Assembly: GCA_964542985.1 (NCBI GenBank)
Contig: CAZIWH010000028.1
Span: forward strand, 1 to 19,973
DNA length: 19,973 nucleotides
DNA from: QNYQ01 sp964542985
GTDB taxonomy: Archaea > Thermoproteota > Thermoprotei_A > Sulfolobales > Pyrodictiaceae
Direction of reading: 5' to 3'
Part shown: positions 1 to 6,380 of the stretch, piece after piece
Position numbering within the stretch: position 1 is the stretch's first letter
How the letters are laid out: each line of letters begins with the position of its first letter
Made by a program: the position numbers and the translations under genes
The notes under the pieces: model-generated
Told to the model about the DNA's origin: nothing
Seen by the model: the letters and a program-made list of their open reading frames with translations, nothing else
Databases searched by the model: none

Positions 1-50
1 GGACCCGCTGGCGTAGGCCTGCGTGGGTTCAAATCCCACCCCCCGCACCA
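1..50 (+). tRNA. 3' half of a class II tRNA, probably tRNA-Leu (5' part outside the window)
   Basis: The T arm is clear: stem 23-27 (gtggg), loop 28-34 (ttcaaat), stem 35-39 (cccac). It is followed by a 7-nt acceptor strand 40-46 (cccccgc), discriminator A47 and an encoded CCA at 48-50. Bases 7-22 fold as a long variable arm (gctggc / gcctgc around gtag, with one T-T mismatch), which marks a class II tRNA. The implied 5' acceptor strand GCGGGGG is typical of archaeal tRNA-Leu; tRNA-Ser is the alternative. The anticodon is outside the window, so the isoacceptor cannot be named. Confidence 0.85.
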
Positions 51-82
51 CAAACCTTCTAATTCCTTCTAGATTCCATGAC

Positions 83-103
83 GGCTCGTCACAACTACGA
101 GCC
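83..103 (+). repeat. 7-bp inverted repeat (hairpin) downstream of the tRNA
   Basis: ggctcgt at 83-89 pairs perfectly with acgagcc at 97-103 around a 7-nt loop. It lies 33 nt after the tRNA CCA. Archaeal termination does not generally need hairpins, so this could be a processing signal, a small structured RNA or chance. Confidence 0.4.
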
Positions 104-288
104 TATTGCCCGACGATTCGATTGTGTCTCCGCCAATTACTCTATGGATTCTTTGCCTCGTTCTAACCCGGCCGCTATGAGCCATCTCATTGTTTTTGAT
201 TCCTCTTTTGGAGTGTGTTTTGGGTTGGGGTGCGATTCTGCACTTTTAGTTTCGCTTTACTCTCCCTCTATGTACAGAGTGTTCAGAA

Positions 289-299
289 TTGTATAAGTA
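289..299 (+). promoter_or_regulatory. candidate TATA box for the RHH regulator
   Basis: An AT-rich ttgtataagta element lies about 50 nt before the ATG at 348. A start of transcription about 25 nt downstream would give a short leader containing the G-rich ribosome binding region at 325-340 (ggggagggg, cgagggg). This is a pattern match only. Confidence 0.35.
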
Positions 300-347
300 G
301 CCGACAAGGTAACACCATACAACTGGGGAGGGGCGAGGGGACTATTC

Positions 348-548
348 ATGCAGAGGATCGTGACGTTCAAGATATCGCAGGAGCTGCTGGAGATGCTTGA
401 CCTCTATGCGCGGGAGAAGGGAATGTCTAGGAGCGAGGCTATAAGGGAAGCTATTAAGATGCTGCTGACGAGCTCCGGCATGAAGCTGCCCACGAGCCGC
501 GTCACGGTCCCTGACACACGGGCTCAAGTGTTTGAGATAATAGTCTAA
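348..548 (+). CDS. ribbon-helix-helix (CopG/Arc/MetJ type) DNA-binding protein
   Basis: This 66-residue protein begins with the alternating beta strand RIVTFKIS (residues 3-10). Two helices follow: ELLEMLDLYAREKG, then the turn MSRSEAIREAIKMLL, in which SRSEAIR is the hallmark of the RHH fold. Such proteins dimerise, insert the paired N-terminal strands into the DNA major groove and act as small repressors or antitoxins. The C-terminal 20 residues (after LTSSG) are unstructured in appearance. The ATG at 348 follows a strong G-rich ribosome binding region. No toxin gene lies next to it: the neighbours are a tRNA and, convergently, an UPF0147 gene. A transcriptional regulator is therefore more likely than an antitoxin, and its target is unknown. 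Confidence 0.85.
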   Translation: MQRIVTFKISQELLEMLDLYAREKGMSRSEAIREAIKMLLTSSGMKLPTSRVTVPDTRAQVFEIIV

Positions 549-554
549 GGAGGC

Positions 555-584
555 GAGAGCCTTCTTCTCATCCTTGAGAGCCTT
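555..584 (+). repeat. short direct repeat gagagcctt, 21-bp period
   Basis: gagagcctt occurs at 555-563 and again at 576-584, just after the RHH stop codon. The repeats start 21 bp apart, close to two DNA turns. The second copy runs into an A-rich cttaaaaac. RHH proteins often bind tandem short repeats, so an operator is conceivable, but no promoter for a known gene is evident here. Confidence 0.25.
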
Positions 585-605
585 AAAAACGCGTCACCGC
601 GTAAG

Positions 606-623
606 GGTTCTTCTCTTTTCCCC
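606..623 (+). terminator. pyrimidine-rich candidate terminator of the RHH gene
   Basis: The run ttcttctcttttcccc lies about 60 nt after the RHH stop and before the convergent UPF0147 gene ends. T-rich tracts terminate transcription in Crenarchaea. No hairpin accompanies it. Confidence 0.3.
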
Positions 624-639
624 TACCCTGGTGTCGTGG

Positions 640-912
640 TCAATCTCTTACCGTCTCGAGGAGTGATATAACGTTCCATATCAGTGTTCTAGCATAGACG
701 GGCATGTTTGGATCCTGGCTTATCTCGTCGAGGATGCTTATTGCGTTTGCCGCGCGGACGCCTGGGCTTAGGGATTCGTCACGCAGCTGCTTTATGGCCT
801 CGGTGGCTGCCCTCCTTATATTTCTGGGTACGGCTGTGTCGTTTACTATGCGCATTAGCATGTGTATTGCCTGCCTTATCTTGGCCTCGTTGTCGTAGAA
901 GGGCATGGCCAT
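640..912 (-). CDS. UPF0147 family protein
   Basis: This 90-residue, all-helical protein matches the archaeal UPF0147 (COG1698) family along its full length. Recognisable segments are KIRQAIHMLMRIVNDTAVPRNIRR, then EAIKQLRDESLSPGVRAANAI and SILDEISQDPNMPVYARTLIW. The length is normal for the family and the function is unknown; a helical-bundle fold is known from structural genomics. The ATG at 912 is preceded by a near-perfect ribosome binding site (ggaggtga, plus-strand 920-927) at 7-nt spacing. A second ATG two codons later is possible. The gene is transcribed alone, convergent with the RHH gene and divergent from the autoantigen-type gene. Confidence 0.9.
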   Translation of the reverse strand: MAMPFYDNEAKIRQAIHMLMRIVNDTAVPRNIRRAATEAIKQLRDESLSPGVRAANAISILDEISQDPNMPVYARTLIWNVISLLETVRD

Positions 913-943
913 AGCCTCTTCACCTCCTTCGAGGCGCTGTTTG

Positions 944-1002
944 CGGCCTCCCCCGGGTTCCGGGGAGTCACGGGGGAGGGGCCGAGCTGCGCTCTGCTCG
1001 GC
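944..1002 (+). other. GC-rich structured intergenic segment with two competing hairpins
   Basis: A strong stem pairs 947-955 (cctcccccg) with 971-979 (cgggggagg); it extends through 944-946 with 82-84 of the 900s (ggcc-type pairs) across a two-G bulge. A second stem pairs 981-986 (gccgag) with 997-1002 (ctcggc). The two share bases around 981-984, so they are alternatives. The segment lies between the divergent UPF0147 and autoantigen-type genes and may be the leader of the latter or an unannotated RNA. Confidence 0.35.
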
Positions 1003-1007
1003 GCCGG

Positions 1008-1466
1008 GTGTTATACTCTTTGACCCTGGGGTCTTCCCCTAGCCTGGGTGCTGTAGCTGTGGCCAGGCGCAGCGCTAGCCCCGAGACAGTGAAGCGAATG
1101 GCTGACCTGCTGCGCGCCGGTGCGGCGATGCTGCCAGAGCGTTGCCCCATCTGCGGGCTGCCCTTGTTCAGGCTCCGGAGTGGGGAGATAGTCTGCCCTG
1201 TTCATGGCCGCGTCTACGTCGTGCGCAGCGACTCCGAGGCTGTGAAGGTCGCCGTGCAGGGGGTGCTCGAGGAGGTTGAGAGGGTGGCGGCTGAGCGGAT
1301 TTCAGCTATGCTCGAAGAGGCCAGGAGAGGTGGCGGCTCTCCTAGGGAGCTTGAGGACTGGCTGGCGGTGCTAGAGAGGGCCGAGAGGATACTGTCTATG
1401 ATCCGGGCTCCGAGGCGTTATGAGAACAGCGGAGGCGGAGGAGAGCATAGGGAGGCTGGACGCTGA
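1008..1466 (+). CDS. Sjogren's syndrome/scleroderma autoantigen 1-type zinc-binding protein
   Basis: The family core is ETVKRMADLLRAGAAML followed by a zinc knuckle, CPICG...CPVHG (C46, C49, C63, H66 counted from the GTG at 1008), then a predicted coiled helix (VLEEVERVAAERISAMLEEA). This is the archaeal form of the autoantigen p27 family (COG1645); its role is undefined. The fourth ligand is His rather than the usual Cys. The start is uncertain: GTG 1008 is the longest, GTG 1059 follows a gggtg motif and begins nearer the conserved region, and ATG 1098 would cut into it. The C-terminal 20 residues are low in complexity and overlap the convergent phosphomevalonate dehydratase small-subunit gene by 71 nt. 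Confidence 0.8.
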   Translation: MLYSLTLGSSPSLGAVAVARRSASPETVKRMADLLRAGAAMLPERCPICGLPLFRLRSGEIVCPVHGRVYVVRSDSEAVKVAVQGVLEEVERVAAERISAMLEEARRGGGSPRELEDWLAVLERAERILSMIRAPRRYENSGGGGEHREAGR

Positions 1467-1824
1467 GCCTTGCCCAGCAGTTTTTCTCGGCGAGCTCCTC
1501 TAGCGCGCTGGGCGGCAGCCCTTCTGCGAGCGGCGTCTCAGCCATGACCGCTGCCGCTACGAGTATCGGCTCCGCCTTGGCCACGACTATTCCCCGGGGC
1601 GCCACACCGTTCCTCGCCGCCGCATAGAGTATGTAGCTGCCGACAGTGCTGCCCCGCGTACCCGGCATGGCCAGTACCTTGCCTGCAGCAGAGCCATTGC
1701 CGTGTATCCGGCCCGTCTCCGGATCCAGCTCACCGTAGAGCGAGAGGGGGCGGGTAAGCACCAGTAGCTCTGCCTCGGCTTCCCCCTCCACTAGGCCCCG
1801 GAGCTTGTAGAGCCTCTCTTCCAC
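1396..1824 (-). CDS. phosphomevalonate dehydratase small subunit (aconitase X swivel domain)
   Basis: This 142-residue protein is a DUF126/aconitase X swivel domain. It shows the characteristic PGTRGSTVGSYIL serine-rich substrate loop and the conserved segment GIVVAKAEPILVAAAVMAETPL. With the large subunit upstream it forms the enzyme that dehydrates 5-phosphomevalonate to trans-anhydromevalonate 5-phosphate in the archaeal mevalonate pathway. The start is GTG 1824, preceded by gaggaggga at good spacing and 28 nt after the large-subunit stop. The family domain ends near residue 130. The last dozen residues are a tail reading antisense through the 3' end of the convergent autoantigen-type gene. 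Confidence 0.87.
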   Translation of the reverse strand: MEERLYKLRGLVEGEAEAELLVLTRPLSLYGELDPETGRIHGNGSAAGKVLAMPGTRGSTVGSYILYAAARNGVAPRGIVVAKAEPILVAAAVMAETPLAEGLPPSALEELAEKNCWARLSVQPPYALLRLRCSHNASEPGS

Positions 1825-1852
1825 AGCTCAGTCTCCCTCCTCGAACCCCGGC

Positions 1853-3046
1853 CTAGCCGTGGAGGCTCTGCTTTAGGAACTCGCGGAGGCTTGTAACCGC
1901 AACCTCAGCCCCGTGGCGCCTCGGCAGATAGAAAACCGCCTTCAGCGAGTCGGTGGCTATCCTCGCGCCAGGGATGAGCCTTGCGACGACTATGCAGGTG
2001 CCCGGCAAGACGTGGATGTTCCGTCTCCGGAGCCTCTCGGCTCTCTCCCGGAGCGACGCCGAGTAGAGGCCTGGCACTGCGACCCACACAGGCTTGGGGG
2101 CACGATCCAGGCCTAGCCCGTCTAGGAGCCTCTCTATGCGATCCAGCTCCTCTACCCCGTGGTGAGGGCAGCCGGTGAAGAACAGCTCAGCTTCGCGGGG
2201 TTCTAGGGGTGCTATGTCGCGGCGCAGCCTCTCAAGGTCTTCAGGCGTTATTGTTAGTCTTTCGCGCGGCCTCTCAGGGGGCCCGTGGTCCTCCGGTGAG
2301 ACACCCCGGATTACACACATCGCCGTGTTGCCCGAGGCGGCCGCCGCTGCGCAGAGGGACTGTACGCTACGGGGCTTCTCCACTGCCGCGTCTATGTAGG
2401 GCACGGTGTCAGGGAGACTCTGGCCTATGATGTATCCTAGTAGCCCGCTGCCGGGCTCCCCTAGGGGGCCGCCCGTGTAGGATACAAGTGCATCAGGGCG
2501 CCTGTTCTCCTCGAGGTGTAGGCCCCAGTAGTAGGTGCGTCCGGTTAGGGCTGCCGCGAGGGCCAGTGGGCCTCCCTCGCGGTTGGTTCTGGCCCCATAG
2601 AGTGTGTTCGCCACCGCGACTGCGCTGGACTCGCCCCAGGCGAGGTGTTCTCCGAGCCGGGGCCTGCGCAGCCTGTAGGGTATGCAGGTGGCGCTCGCCT
2701 TGAACCCCATGTGCTCGAGGCTCCTGATTATCTCCATCTGCTTCCGGTAGAAGGCTTCCCCTACTTCTTCAGGGCCGAGGGGGCCGGGGAGCAGGCTTAA
2801 GCCGACAGGATTGTAGGTGGCGTATACTCTTGCCCTGCCACCCTTCTCTGCGAGCTCCTTTATGAATGAGAGACCATGCTCACCTATGTTGTCGTAGGAG
2901 ATACCGCTGACATGCGCGTGGCTTATCTCTATGAGCCTCTCGGCACCCAGGGCCTCGCCGACGCGGACTATAAGCCTCATTGCAAGTCTTGTGGCTTCAC
3001 CGTAGTCTCCACTGAGCATGTGCTCCTCTTCCCTGGTGAGCTCCAC
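1853..3046 (-). CDS. phosphomevalonate dehydratase large subunit (aconitase X catalytic subunit)
   Basis: The protein (397 residues from GTG 3046) has the aconitase X (DUF521) signature: ISHAHVSGISYDNIG near the N-terminus, TCIPY, then GEHLAWGESSAVAVANTLYGARTNREGG, and C-terminal FTGCPHHGVEEL and PGTCIVVARL. The three cysteines in TCIPY, GCPH and GTC (C121, C293, C351) fit the ligands of the [4Fe-4S] cluster used for dehydration. The GTG at 3046 is chosen because it lies two bases after the decarboxylase stop, has aggagg upstream, and starts exactly at the family N-terminus (VELTREEEHMLSG). Reading in from further upstream would overlap the decarboxylase with non-conserved residues. The gene is translationally coupled in the operon with its partner subunit downstream. 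Confidence 0.9.
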   Translation of the reverse strand: MELTREEEHMLSGDYGEATRLAMRLIVRVGEALGAERLIEISHAHVSGISYDNIGEHGLSFIKELAEKGGRARVYATYNPVGLSLLPGPLGPEEVGEAFYRKQMEIIRSLEHMGFKASATCIPYRLRRPRLGEHLAWGESSAVAVANTLYGARTNREGGPLALAAALTGRTYYWGLHLEENRRPDALVSYTGGPLGEPGSGLLGYIIGQSLPDTVPYIDAAVEKPRSVQSLCAAAAASGNTAMCVIRGVSPEDHGPPERPRERLTITPEDLERLRRDIAPLEPREAELFFTGCPHHGVEELDRIERLLDGLGLDRAPKPVWVAVPGLYSASLRERAERLRRRNIHVLPGTCIVVARLIPGARIATDSLKAVFYLPRRHGAEVAVTSLREFLKQSLHG

Positions 3047-3048
3047 GG

Positions 3049-4389
3049 CTAGCCAGCCTCCTCTCCTGGTATTCTCGGCTTCCTGTACGCCTCCTTGCCT
3101 ACACCGCACTCTCTGTCAACGGTTATTGTTGCGTCAACTATGACCTTGGAGGTTATGCCATTGCAAGCACTCGGATCCAGCGTCGAGCCCCTGGCGTAGG
3201 GCACTACCACTATCCCCCTATCCGCCTTTAGCCTAGTAGCTATGGCCCACTCCACCTCCCATGGATTGTCCGGATCTATGTCCCCATCGACGACAACGAC
3301 ATGCTTCAGGCTAGGATGGGCCGCGAGGGCTGCAAAGCCGGCTGTTTTCCCGTCACCATCATGCAACTTCTCTATTGATACCACCGCGTGGAGCCACATT
3401 CCTCCCCCAGGCGTTAGCCTGACCTTCCGGACTGCAGTCACCACCTTGGCTACCGCGTCATATATCGCGGCCTCCCTGGGGAATCCCATGAGCAGCATGT
3501 GCTCCATGCCGCCTGGCAGTATCTGGTGCAGCGCCTTACTAGCCTTATTCCGATAGACAGCCTCTATGCGCAGAACGGGCTCCTCCCGTCTACGATCGTA
3601 GAGCTGAAGCAGGTCCGTGAAGGGGCCCTCGGGTCGGCGCTCCGGGCCAAGCCTAGCCTCTACGACCATCGTGGCACCACAAGGCACGGGGAGTCCATGG
3701 AGAGGTGTGTGGCATACTCTCAGCTCTCCACCTAGCAGCCTTGCCGCCACGTGTAACTCGAAGAAGCCGTAGGGCGGGCTCGTAGCTGAGGCGAGGTGAA
3801 GCCTTGGATCGGCACCTATGACTAGGGCCACGGGCAGCCCCTGGGGGCTCTCGCTCAGCATCCTGTAGAGATGTCTGGGCACGACGCGGACCGCGAGGTA
3901 GTCTATGTTCCCCCACTCCCTGGCCGCCGCCATGACCCGGTGTATGGATGCGTTGCAGACCCCGTGGAGGCATGCAATGAACACTGCCGAGGTGAGGTAG
4001 TATCCTCCATCCATCTCGTAGAAGCGTAGGAAGGGCAGCTTCTCCGCGCCTCCCATCTCCCTTCGGAACCACGCGCCGAAGTCCTCCTCTACGAGGCTCC
4101 CCGGCTTCGCTTGTGCTTCGGAGAGCCTCTTGTAGGCCTCCTTGTCACTCTCCACTCCAAGTACCTTGTACAAGGCTGTGCGGCTTGGAATGAGGTTCGC
4201 TGCAACTATGTCACCACTGTCTCTTAGCTTGAATAACACTATAGTTTTCCTATCATGTTTTTTGATGAACCTGGCTGCCTCGTACTCCCTCGCTAACGGC
4301 GTAGGAGACTCAACAACCTCTATACCCAGGCCGCGGACGATCCCAAGATATTTATCCAGGCTGGCATAGGGGTTTGCTATATCACGCAT
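3049..4389 (-). CDS. UbiD-family decarboxylase, probably anhydromevalonate phosphate decarboxylase
   Basis: This 446-residue UbiD-family enzyme carries the signature PERRPEGPFTD (residues 249-259), with the glutamates that work with prenylated FMN. Other UbiD segments are NASIHRVM (146-153), VALVIGADPRLHLA (187-200) and the C-terminal HVVVVDGDIDPDNPWEVEWA (363-382). UbiD enzymes decarboxylate unsaturated acids. Its position directly before both aconitase X subunits points to trans-anhydromevalonate 5-phosphate decarboxylase, which gives isopentenyl phosphate, rather than an aromatic decarboxylase. It needs a UbiX-type prenyl-FMN synthase, which is not in this window. The ATG at 4389 overlaps the end of the Clp1-like gene by 13 nt. 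The substrate assignment rests on gene context; the family assignment is firm. Confidence 0.88.
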   Translation of the reverse strand: MRDIANPYASLDKYLGIVRGLGIEVVESPTPLAREYEAARFIKKHDRKTIVLFKLRDSGDIVAANLIPSRTALYKVLGVESDKEAYKRLSEAQAKPGSLVEEDFGAWFRREMGGAEKLPFLRFYEMDGGYYLTSAVFIACLHGVCNASIHRVMAAAREWGNIDYLAVRVVPRHLYRMLSESPQGLPVALVIGADPRLHLASATSPPYGFFELHVAARLLGGELRVCHTPLHGLPVPCGATMVVEARLGPERRPEGPFTDLLQLYDRRREEPVLRIEAVYRNKASKALHQILPGGMEHMLLMGFPREAAIYDAVAKVVTAVRKVRLTPGGGMWLHAVVSIEKLHDGDGKTAGFAALAAHPSLKHVVVVDGDIDPDNPWEVEWAIATRLKADRGIVVVPYARGSTLDPSACNGITSKVIVDATITVDRECGVGKEAYRKPRIPGEEAG

Positions 4390-5660
4390 CGCAGCTGCCT
4401 CCCCGTATCCTCTAGGTTCTCGCTGAGCCTCGTGCCACCCACTATTATCCCTACCACATCACCGCTGTAGGGGGTGCGTATGACCGCCTTATCTCTGGCG
4501 AAGTCTATCTCCTCTAAGAGGCCTATAGCCTCCTCAACACCGCTGGGAGCCACGAGGGCCACGAGCGTTCCCCTCATGTTGTTCTTGTCCAGTATGTAGA
4601 CTTGTTTGCCGAGGGCGTCCGAGAGCTTCGCTATCGATGAGGGGTCGGGCTGCCCGTACGTGGCTACATAGACTGTGTCGTAGGTCTCGCTTGCCGCCTC
4701 CACGTGAACCCGGAGCATTGCCGAGTACGCCGAAGCCGTCTCGGGCGGGAGCTTCTCGCCGCTATAGAAACAGCTGCCAAGAACCATTATCTTTGACAAA
4801 TCTATTTCGCGAGGGACTAGCGGACTCAAGTAGCGGCGGTAGGCCTCCGAGCGCAGGCTCCTACGGTCCCCACGGTCCCTAGTCCTCTTCTTCGCCGGAG
4901 AGGCGAGTGCGATCACACCACAGCCTCGTCTCCCCCAGGCCGAGACCGCCATGCGGCTCAGCTTCTCGTCTCCGACGACGACGAGCGTGTCCAGACCGGC
5001 TAGGTGGGCGGCTTCAAGCTTGTACATGAGAGACTGTATTCCCTGCACCCAGCCATCGGTATCTACAACAATGACGTCGCTTCCACTGCTCCTCAACCAG
5101 TGCGCCAGATCCACTATGCCTGCCGTTATCCTCCTCTCAGCCTTCTGCGGGGTTATGTAGCCGACGAACCTCATCCTCTCTGCGCGGAGGCTGCGGAGCC
5201 AGAGAATGGGCTTCCTGACCCTCGCAGCGGAGATGCACGCCGGGGGGCCTATGTCTGCCTGTCCTACGTCGGCATCTACTACGCCAGGCCTATGGCCGTA
5301 GAGGAGTGCACGATTTGCTATCAGCGCGGCTATGCTGGACTTCCCGGCGTCAACTGGGCCGAGAACCATGAAGCCTCTGCAGCCCCGGCGCAGCGCACGG
5401 TCTATCTCTGCGACCCATTTGTCGAGGGGCTCTTCGCCTGGCGTCGGGTTCTCCACTGTGCCTCCAACGCCGAGTTCCATCTCGACAGCGCTCTCCACTA
5501 GTCCTTTGAGGGCGTAGCTGCGATACCGCGGCACAGTGAACTCGCTACCGTCACCATAGATTGCACCGAGAACCATCACCTGGCCTTCCGTTACTCTTGC
5601 CTTGGCTGGGCCGTAGACGCGAGCAAACTGGCCCTGCTCTAGGCGGAGCCGGAGCCTCAT
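4377..5660 (-). CDS. Clp1/Grc3-type polynucleotide 5'-hydroxyl kinase
   Basis: From ATG 5660 the protein has 427 residues. It has an N-terminal beta-rich domain (RLRLEQGQFARVYGPAKARV, GAIYGDGSEFTVPRYRS), then a P-loop GPVDAGKSS (about residues 101-109), which is the Clp1/Grc3 Walker A form with Asp before the lysine loop. A Walker B-like VIVVDTDGWVQG, a lid region rich in Lys/Arg (KKRTRDRGDRRSLRSEAYRRYL) and a C-terminal beta domain (VGIIVGG) follow. Archaeal homologues phosphorylate 5'-OH ends of RNA, and also DNA. The family role is in tRNA intron or RNA processing and repair. The start is set by the upstream gene's stop at 5669, 8 nt earlier; a 33-residue N-terminal extension would overlap that gene and has no family match. 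Confidence 0.88.
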   Translation of the reverse strand: MRLRLRLEQGQFARVYGPAKARVTEGQVMVLGAIYGDGSEFTVPRYRSYALKGLVESAVEMELGVGGTVENPTPGEEPLDKWVAEIDRALRRGCRGFMVLGPVDAGKSSIAALIANRALLYGHRPGVVDADVGQADIGPPACISAARVRKPILWLRSLRAERMRFVGYITPQKAERRITAGIVDLAHWLRSSGSDVIVVDTDGWVQGIQSLMYKLEAAHLAGLDTLVVVGDEKLSRMAVSAWGRRGCGVIALASPAKKRTRDRGDRRSLRSEAYRRYLSPLVPREIDLSKIMVLGSCFYSGEKLPPETASAYSAMLRVHVEAASETYDTVYVATYGQPDPSSIAKLSDALGKQVYILDKNNMRGTLVALVAPSGVEEAIGLLEEIDFARDKAVIRTPYSGDVVGIIVGGTRLSENLEDTGRQLRCVI

Positions 5661-5668
5661 CCCGGCTT

Positions 5669-6331
5669 CTACCCCAGTATAGCGTCCCGCATCTGCGCCC
5701 TTAGCGCTATCACCGCTGCTGCACGGATGTGGCTGTTCACAATCCCCTCCAGGCCCCAAAGGCCTCTCACGTGCTCACTATTGCTGCCCGACTCGTCCAC
5801 GAGGACTACGGGCACACCACAGCTGGATATCCTCGCCGCAAGCTCAAGGGCTGTGCTCCTCACCGCTGACGAGGCGCCGATGCCGACAAGCACCTGCCCC
5901 CTATCGTAGGCCGCAGCCGCTAGGCATGTTCTCTCGGCGAGCACGCGGGGAGGGAGGCTATAGACCGCACCATAGACGAGGGCGCTGTTGCTCAGCACGG
6001 CGTAACCCGTCAACGCCTCGCCCGGGTCTATACCTATGAGCACCTCTGTGCTCGACACGAATGATAGCACACGGAGAACAGAGGCCACCACTGGGGCTGG
6101 GGGTAGGCGAAGGACCTTGGCCCCGCTCCTGCAGGGCTGAGGCGCGTAGGCCTCGTCTCTAGCATCGAGGACTATGAGTGAGGCGCGGCTGCAGAGCCTG
6201 CGCGCGGACCTTGCACCGGGCACTACTGCTGAGAAGCCTGAAACCTGGAGCGCTGTAACAACTGTCTCTGCGAGTTTGCTATCGCTACTCCATATTACCG
6301 CGAGTCCTCTGCCACTAGCCCGGCGTGTCAA
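5669..6331 (-). CDS. uncharacterised protein with a RuvC/RuvX-like RNase H fold
   Basis: I do not recognise a named gene. The N-terminal 95 residues look like a small alpha/beta domain (GLAVIWSS, SLIVLDARDE). From residue 97 there is a clear RNase H-fold pattern: VLIGIDPGEALTGYAVL (97-113) matches the RuvC/RuvX first strand with catalytic Asp102. VLVGIGASSAV and VPVVLVDESGS (173-183) match the RuvX VDE strand. HIRAAAVIAL (201-210) matches the RuvC HxxDALAIA helix, but with Ala204 in place of the last catalytic Asp. The protein may therefore be a degenerate nuclease or a nucleic-acid-binding scaffold. The TTG start at 6331 is forced, as no better start lies nearby. The gene heads an operon with the Clp1-like kinase 8 nt downstream, suggesting a nucleic-acid processing role. 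Confidence 0.75.
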   Translation of the reverse strand: MTRRASGRGLAVIWSSDSKLAETVVTALQVSGFSAVVPGARSARRLCSRASLIVLDARDEAYAPQPCRSGAKVLRLPPAPVVASVLRVLSFVSSTEVLIGIDPGEALTGYAVLSNSALVYGAVYSLPPRVLAERTCLAAAAYDRGQVLVGIGASSAVRSTALELAARISSCGVPVVLVDESGSNSEHVRGLWGLEGIVNSHIRAAAVIALRAQMRDAILG

Positions 6332-6359
6332 CCCGTGTAGGCTCTGAGGCAGGCTCTCG

Positions 6360-6380
6360 GAGTGGTAAATTTGGGTATAT
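6360..6380 (-). promoter_or_regulatory. candidate TATA region for the minus-strand kinase/mevalonate operon
   Basis: On the minus strand this AT-rich patch reads catatacccaaattta, about 35 nt before the TTG at 6331. It is the only such patch near the operon head, and it lies inside the first codons of the divergent RecA-like gene. This is inference from composition and spacing. Confidence 0.3.

Larger units (their letters stand above)
51..347. other. non-coding, T-rich intergenic stretch between the tRNA and the RHH gene
   Basis: No convincing gene is present. The plus strand is rich in T and visibly lower in GC than the rest of the window. The short open frames have no family resemblance. 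The stretch holds a pyrimidine-rich run just after the tRNA (56-70), which may act as its terminator, a 7-bp hairpin at 83-103, and a candidate promoter and ribosome binding site for the downstream regulator. Confidence 0.6.

Noticed and set aside
78..296. A 72-codon plus-strand open frame in the region after the tRNA
   Set aside because: No ribosome binding site, no family resemblance and an odd composition (Ser/Phe/Cys-rich); it lies in non-coding, T-rich sequence.
704..914. Two plus-strand open frames opposite the UPF0147 gene
   Set aside because: They are antisense shadows of a well-recognised family gene with a strong ribosome binding site.
1905..2703. Several 60-74 codon frames on both strands inside the aconitase X large-subunit gene
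   Set aside because: They are rich in Arg/Pro/Gly, as expected for shadows of a GC-rich gene, and match no family.
5004..5501. A 165-codon plus-strand frame within the Clp1-like kinase
   Set aside because: It is antisense to the P-loop and Walker B coding region and has no recognisable domain.
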